A stretch of DNA of 64,000 nucleotides, from positions 1 to 64,000 of the forward strand of contig CAJTWL010000002.1 of NCBI GenBank assembly GCA_910579845.1. The letters are read 5' to 3'. The stretch is from an uncultured Muribaculaceae bacterium. GTDB taxonomy: Bacteria > Bacteroidota > Bacteroidia > Bacteroidales > Muribaculaceae. The notes under the pieces were generated by a model. The model saw nothing but the letters and a program-made list of their open reading frames with translations, ran no database searches and was not told the DNA's origin. Positions 60,383 through 64,000 of the stretch are shown piece after piece; the stretch's first letter is position 1, and every line of letters begins with the position of its first letter. A program made the position numbers and the translations under genes.

Positions 60383-60838
60383 CTATGCGGGTGAATATTG
60401 TTCGACAACGTATAAATCAACAGTCGGATAATTATGAGAAATAAGAGTCAGCTCTCCCTTCACATCATCCCATGTAAGTCCCCCGAGACCGGCTCCAATC
60501 GCCGGCAAGGCTATTTTTGTAACGCCATCTTTGATTGCCAGTTCGCACATTTTTGACACAGCGGCGTGGATGAATTCAATCTTCGCTTTGGTTCTCCACG
60601 TAAGTTGAGTACCGAGGTTATAGATATGTCCCTCTCCATAATTATAATCAAAAACATCTCCCGGGAGATATCTCCCATTCTTACACAGTATCTTGTACTC
60701 TTTGTACATCTCCGGGAACTTATCCCTGAACTGAACGGCAATGCCTTTTCCCATGGCTCCCGCACAATTGCATCCGTGCGCATAATTAAGGACACCCTCT
60801 ATAGCGAATATGTCACCTTTCTCAATAAAATAAATCAT
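60383..60838 (-). CDS. Macro-domain protein (TARG1/DarG-like)
   Basis: A 151-residue protein that is a single macro domain. ADP-ribose-binding loops are NYAHGCNCAGAMGKGIA and IALPAIGAGLGGLTWDDV. This is the class that removes ADP-ribose from proteins or DNA, including the antitoxin DarG. No DarT-like toxin gene lies beside it, so it appears to stand alone. It sits at the edge of the AT-rich accessory region next to unknown genes, a context consistent with defence or toxin neutralisation (inference). Confidence 0.88.
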   Translation of the reverse strand: MIYFIEKGDIFAIEGVLNYAHGCNCAGAMGKGIAVQFRDKFPEMYKEYKILCKNGRYLPGDVFDYNYGEGHIYNLGTQLTWRTKAKIEFIHAAVSKMCELAIKDGVTKIALPAIGAGLGGLTWDDVKGELTLISHNYPTVDLYVVEQYSPA

Positions 60839-60940
60839 TTTCTCCTTTGTCTTAAATGAATTTTATTCAAAATACAGTCACCCCAAATTTTACCTTAATT
60901 TTTAAACAATTTCTAAATTATCCTCTTACTTAAGAAACTG

Positions 60941-61786
60941 TTATAATCCCGTAAGCAATAACTTCACTTTCTCTCCAAAAGTTTTTGGAATAACGAATTC
61001 ATCAGTTTCCACAAAATCGTCAATTCCGACCAATTCAGCGATATTGAGTTTTGCCACCTTAGGCGATCTACAGTTTTTTTCTATCGTGGCAAGAAACATT
61101 TCCCGATTTTCAATATCTTTGAAGATTAGGTGTTTTATTTCTTCTATTTCTTCTATTTTTATTTTCGAGTCCGTATAAATGAGTTTCCGGCCTGTGCCTG
61201 GAAGATTAATAATTTTACCCTTTTCTTCATCATAAAAAATATCTATATTACGTTTGACTCTAAACTCCGGTCTTTTCCAACACACAACATTCCTGTCAAA
61301 TGTTTTTATCCCGTAATCATATAATTTATTATTATTATAATATATAGCTATGCCAAACATAGCTTTGAATATAGGAATCCACATATTTTTAATCTGATAA
61401 TTCTTATCCTTCATAATTATATAATGTAGAAGCTCAATAAAGTCCTTCAATTCTATATTTCTCTTCAATAGATTTCCAAATCTGTTATTAATCAATTTGA
61501 CAACCTTAGGCAACAATTCCTTATGTTTGTTATAGGCAATGAATAATTGGGAATTATTTTCCGTCTTTAATTCAGGATTCAGCATGCAGTAACTTACAGT
61601 GAATTTTTTTTGCCAAAGCGGTATTACCTCAAAATATACCCTATATTCATGTGTATCGAATCTTGATTTAAGAAGTCTTAGCCCAACTATAAATGGTTTT
61701 ACAACCATATACAAAGCTCGGTCATTATATTTCCTCAAGAAAGGAAATTCCTGGTTATAATCGTCAAGTATTTCTTTGAAATCCAT
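60941..61786 (-). CDS. Unknown protein, paralog of the gene at 61848
   Basis: A 281-residue protein, AT-rich and without signal peptide or membrane segments. It shares with the next gene upstream an N-terminal FPFLRKYNDRALYMVVKPFI, a YRVYFEVIPLW segment and a C-terminal SPKVAKLNIAELVGIDDF. By eye identity is about one-third. I do not recognise the family. Side-by-side diverged duplicates of unknown cytoplasmic proteins are typical of immunity-gene arrays. Confidence 0.65.
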   Translation of the reverse strand: MDFKEILDDYNQEFPFLRKYNDRALYMVVKPFIVGLRLLKSRFDTHEYRVYFEVIPLWQKKFTVSYCMLNPELKTENNSQLFIAYNKHKELLPKVVKLINNRFGNLLKRNIELKDFIELLHYIIMKDKNYQIKNMWIPIFKAMFGIAIYYNNNKLYDYGIKTFDRNVVCWKRPEFRVKRNIDIFYDEEKGKIINLPGTGRKLIYTDSKIKIEEIEEIKHLIFKDIENREMFLATIEKNCRSPKVAKLNIAELVGIDDFVETDEFVIPKTFGEKVKLLLTGL

Positions 61787-61847
61787 AATCCACTCATTTG
61801 TTGTAAAGAACTATTCGGTAATGATACAATGCTTATAGCATAGAAAA

Positions 61848-62708
61848 CTATTCCCAGTTTCGCTTTAAAATAAAGCGCAGCTTATCCCAGAATGATTCTG
61901 TCGGCTGAAATTCATCAATTCCTACAAATTCTCCGACATTGAGTTTTGCTATCTTCGGAAGATTACAGTTCTCCTCTATCTTCGCAAAGAAATGTTCTTT
62001 ATCCTCAAAATCATGAAAGATTTCTTGTTTCAGTTTATCAATTTCTGACGACGAATAAATCTCGGCATCTGTATAGTAGAACTTTGTTTCTTGTACTTTC
62101 TTCCCGTTTTCACAAGTAATAACAGCAGAATATCTTCTCTTATTCCTTTTCCGTATCTTTCCCCAAATTATAATCTCTTTATCAAACAAACCCTTGGCAT
62201 ATTTATATAAAGTATCATCTTCCAAATATAAGGCAGTTCCAAATAAAAGTTGAAGTACCTGACTCATAACGACACGTCTCCGTAAGCCTGATTCTATGTC
62301 GTGATTTTCTATTTTCTTGATTAATTCTATAAAATCGGTTAAATCAACATTCTGCCGCAGTACCTTGCCATAATGAAAGTTCATCCATTTTAATGCGGTA
62401 GGGAATAGTTCCTTATGTCTATTTTCAGCTATAACTATTTTATTATATCTTTTATAATATTTTCTATAATATCTTTTCTCAATATTTAATTCTTCACAAA
62501 AAATCGAATTTCCAACCTTGTCCAACCATAAAGGCTTTATTTCAAAGTATACTCTATATACATCATTCCTCCTCAATCCGGCTGAACTCGCACTCAATCG
62601 TATCCCCAAAATAAAAGGTTTTACAACCATATACAAGGTTCGGTCTGTATATTTTTTCAGAAAAGGAAACCCGTTATTCCAGTCTTTAATAATAAAATTG
62701 AAATCCAT
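61848..62708 (-). CDS. Unknown protein, paralog of the gene at 60941
   Basis: A 286-residue protein with the same layout as its neighbour (FPFLKKYTDRTLYMVVKPFI, VYRVYFEIKPLW, LPKIAKLNVGEFVGIDEF). The middle is richly charged, with several Arg/Lys pairs. No motif indicates catalysis. Gaps of 61 and 48 bases to its neighbours suggest one transcript with the unknown genes on both sides. Confidence 0.65.
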   Translation of the reverse strand: MDFNFIIKDWNNGFPFLKKYTDRTLYMVVKPFILGIRLSASSAGLRRNDVYRVYFEIKPLWLDKVGNSIFCEELNIEKRYYRKYYKRYNKIVIAENRHKELFPTALKWMNFHYGKVLRQNVDLTDFIELIKKIENHDIESGLRRRVVMSQVLQLLFGTALYLEDDTLYKYAKGLFDKEIIIWGKIRKRNKRRYSAVITCENGKKVQETKFYYTDAEIYSSSEIDKLKQEIFHDFEDKEHFFAKIEENCNLPKIAKLNVGEFVGIDEFQPTESFWDKLRFILKRNWE

Positions 62709-62756
62709 ATATTAATTCCCCTGAAAGGATAGTTATAATACTACATATTATCTCTT

Positions 62757-63581
62757 CTATAAAGCGGATACATATTTACTTATACCTCCTACAGGATTCT
62801 TTTGTTTTATTGCAAACTTATTCCATGCTTGTTCAAACTGCTCAGATGTAATAAATTCATATTCTTTCCAATTCCTATCCCAGAATTTCATATTTTTCTC
62901 ATTCTCAAATTCTTCAATTTTCACCTTATTATCAACCTTAGAAATGGCTATATGTCTGACTAAATCTTCTCCGTCAAAATGATAATACGTTAATGTTGAG
63001 ACACATTGAGATTTTATAAAACTTTGTATTCCCCGTAATGGTTTACGCTTGATTACATTATATACTGCTGAAGTATGTCTGTCATAGCCAAACCTCATCC
63101 TGTCTACTATCTGTTCAGGATATAAAATGGCACCATTTTCAAGTCGATCAATCAGATCATACGGAACTGGGAACTGTTTTATAGGCTTTTCGTTTATTTC
63201 CCATATCCACCAGTAACCATATTCAACAGAACCTACTGTACTTGGTATCTCCTCATTCGGAAGTTCATCGTCAATAAACAGCTTTCGTTCATCTCCATTA
63301 GAACTGATAAAACCTACATTCCCTATTTTATACCATGGGAACGTCAAATATTTATCATAAACTATGGTATGGACAGAACATAGTACCTCATCTCTCACAA
63401 TTGATTCGATACAAGGTGTAGAATCAATTGGATATTGTGTTTTGAAAATATTTATAACAGGTGTATGGCTTTGGGTTTTATCAATATCTATTAATTGGAA
63501 ATAACATTTAAATGAATTGTCAATTTCCATACAGAATACATCTCCAATCTTTATCGAATCAATATCCATCATGCAAGGCAT
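62757..63581 (-). CDS. Unknown protein, possibly immunity-type (Imm26-like N-terminus)
   Basis: A 274-residue cytoplasmic protein. The N-terminus (DSIKIGDVFCMEIDNSFKCYF, then INIFKTQYP) looks like the small barrel domain of Imm26-type immunity proteins. The C-terminal half contains RMRFGYDRHTSAVYNVIKR, YYHFDGEDLV and KFWDRNWKEYEFIT, which recur in the next gene. The start is uncertain among 63581, 63572 and 63569. Role as immunity is a guess from resemblance and context. Confidence 0.6.
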   Translation of the reverse strand: MPCMMDIDSIKIGDVFCMEIDNSFKCYFQLIDIDKTQSHTPVINIFKTQYPIDSTPCIESIVRDEVLCSVHTIVYDKYLTFPWYKIGNVGFISSNGDERKLFIDDELPNEEIPSTVGSVEYGYWWIWEINEKPIKQFPVPYDLIDRLENGAILYPEQIVDRMRFGYDRHTSAVYNVIKRKPLRGIQSFIKSQCVSTLTYYHFDGEDLVRHIAISKVDNKVKIEEFENEKNMKFWDRNWKEYEFITSEQFEQAWNKFAIKQKNPVGGISKYVSAL

Positions 63582-63587
63582 TTGTAT

Positions 63588-64000
63588 TTAAATAAATTGT
63601 TTCTTGATTGAAAAGAACTCATCTTTTGTTATAAAATTACCATATCCCCAGTTATAATCCCAGAACTTAATTAGTTTTAAATAATCGGATTCCATTGTTT
63701 TGGGTATCGAACCTTTCGCCAACCTAAAACTATCAATCAAATCTTCCCCTTTAAAATGATAATATCTAAATTCATCAACAGTCTCAATCATCGTAAAGCT
63801 ATGAATATATGGACGAGGAATTCGTTTAACAACATCATATACACATCCTCCGGAACGATAGTATCCATATTTAATTCGATCAAGAACACACCAATAAGAA
63901 ATAACAGAGCTTTCAACTTCTACTTTTTCTAATAGTGTATCAGATAATTCTCCAACAAATACTCTGTCTTGATTTATTTTCCACACATTCCAGTTTTCAA
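63588..64000 (-). CDS. Unknown protein, 5'-truncated by the window edge, paralog of the gene at 62757
   Basis: The frame stays open to the window edge, upstream of a GTG at 63986, so the true start lies beyond. The visible 136 or so residues (ENWNVWKINQD, then RIKYGYYRSGGCVYDVVKR, YYHFKGEDLIDSF and KFWDYNWGYGNFIT) match the C-terminal half of the neighbouring protein. Only 6 bases separate the two genes at their unambiguous ends. It completes a second duplicated pair in this cluster. Confidence 0.65.
   Translation of the reverse strand, partial: ENWNVWKINQDRVFVGELSDTLLEKVEVESSVISYWCVLDRIKYGYYRSGGCVYDVVKRIPRPYIHSFTMIETVDEFRYYHFKGEDLIDSFRLAKGSIPKTMESDYLKLIKFWDYNWGYGNFITKDEFFSIKKQFI

Noticed and set aside
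60249..60431. 60-codon frame across the right arm of the 284-bp element
   Set aside because: It reads through an inverted repeat, an IS-like remnant and the end of the macro-domain gene; no protein features.
1..64000. tRNA, rRNA, intact transposase, prophage or restriction system
   Set aside because: Looked for in all intergenic regions and reading frames; none could be supported.

Overview
The window looks like a chromosomal segment of a gut Bacteroidales bacterium, most likely of the Muribaculaceae (S24-7) type. The evidence is Bacteroidetes-type promoters (TTG/TTTG, about 19-20 bases, then TAnnTTTG) in front of many genes, Bacteroidetes gene orders (DUF4492-cydA-cydB; rplM-rpsI-rpsB-tsf; parE-coaD-S41 protease), BspA-like leucine-rich repeats, PL29-N/collagen lipoproteins, outer-membrane barrels and Ser-type sulfatases. 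The genus assignment is inference. I found no rRNA, tRNA, CRISPR array, intact insertion sequence or integrase.

Layout. 1-6 kb: a truncated zinc-ribbon/helix-turn-helix gene, then mnmE, a secreted DNA/RNA nuclease, pepT-miaA and a YitT-type membrane protein. 6-7.3 kb: a 194-bp inverted-repeat-bounded segment that carries a promoter and lies just upstream of an outer-membrane barrel gene (possible phase switch). 7.3-11 kb: acetyltransferase, SGNH hydrolase, trpS, SpmA/B-like membrane protein. 11-15 kb: a LysR regulator divergent from an 813-residue CoA-disulfide-reductase/rhodanese/TusA/DsrE fusion. 15-21.5 kb: GH109-like Gfo/Idh/MocA enzyme, the cytochrome bd operon, alanine dehydrogenase. 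21.6-27 kb: BspA-like LRR surface protein, luxS with an acyltransferase, a DcaP-like porin. 27-30 kb: the rplM-rpsI-rpsB-tsf operon with an L13 leader. 30-37.5 kb: sulfatase, HD hydrolase, ilvE, a tiny protein that is nearly all sorting-domain-like sequence, and a 1009-residue collagen-repeat lipoprotein. 38-44.5 kb: rpsA, a SprT-like protein, a phosphodiester glycosidase and a second sulfatase. 44.6-55 kb: a TPR/transmembrane pseudo-histidine kinase, a ClC channel, then a long minus-strand run (parE, coaD, S41 protease, outer-membrane barrel, two secreted unknowns). 55-60 kb: purT, third sulfatase, DUF1846. 60-64 kb: an AT-rich accessory end with a 284-bp inverted-repeat element, a possible IS3-like remnant, a macro-domain protein and two pairs of paralogous unknown proteins resembling an immunity-gene array.

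How it fits together. Sulfatases, a GH109-like enzyme, a phosphodiester glycosidase, porins and surface lipoproteins suggest foraging on sulfated host glycans at the gut mucosa. Cytochrome bd and the thiol/persulfide fusion under a LysR regulator suggest handling of trace oxygen and sulfur stress. Translation and tRNA-modification genes (mnmE, miaA, trpS, rpsA, the rplM operon) form the core background.

The most novel signal is a family of about 187-bp palindromic elements (full copies at 42645-42830 and 52531-52717, solo ends at 12421 and 23535). Each full copy begins exactly at the stop codon of one gene and ends 14-20 bases before the next start codon, and the arms show covarying differences. 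A second dispersed repeat of about 36 bp containing TTTAAACC occurs at 11101, 16661 and 37906.
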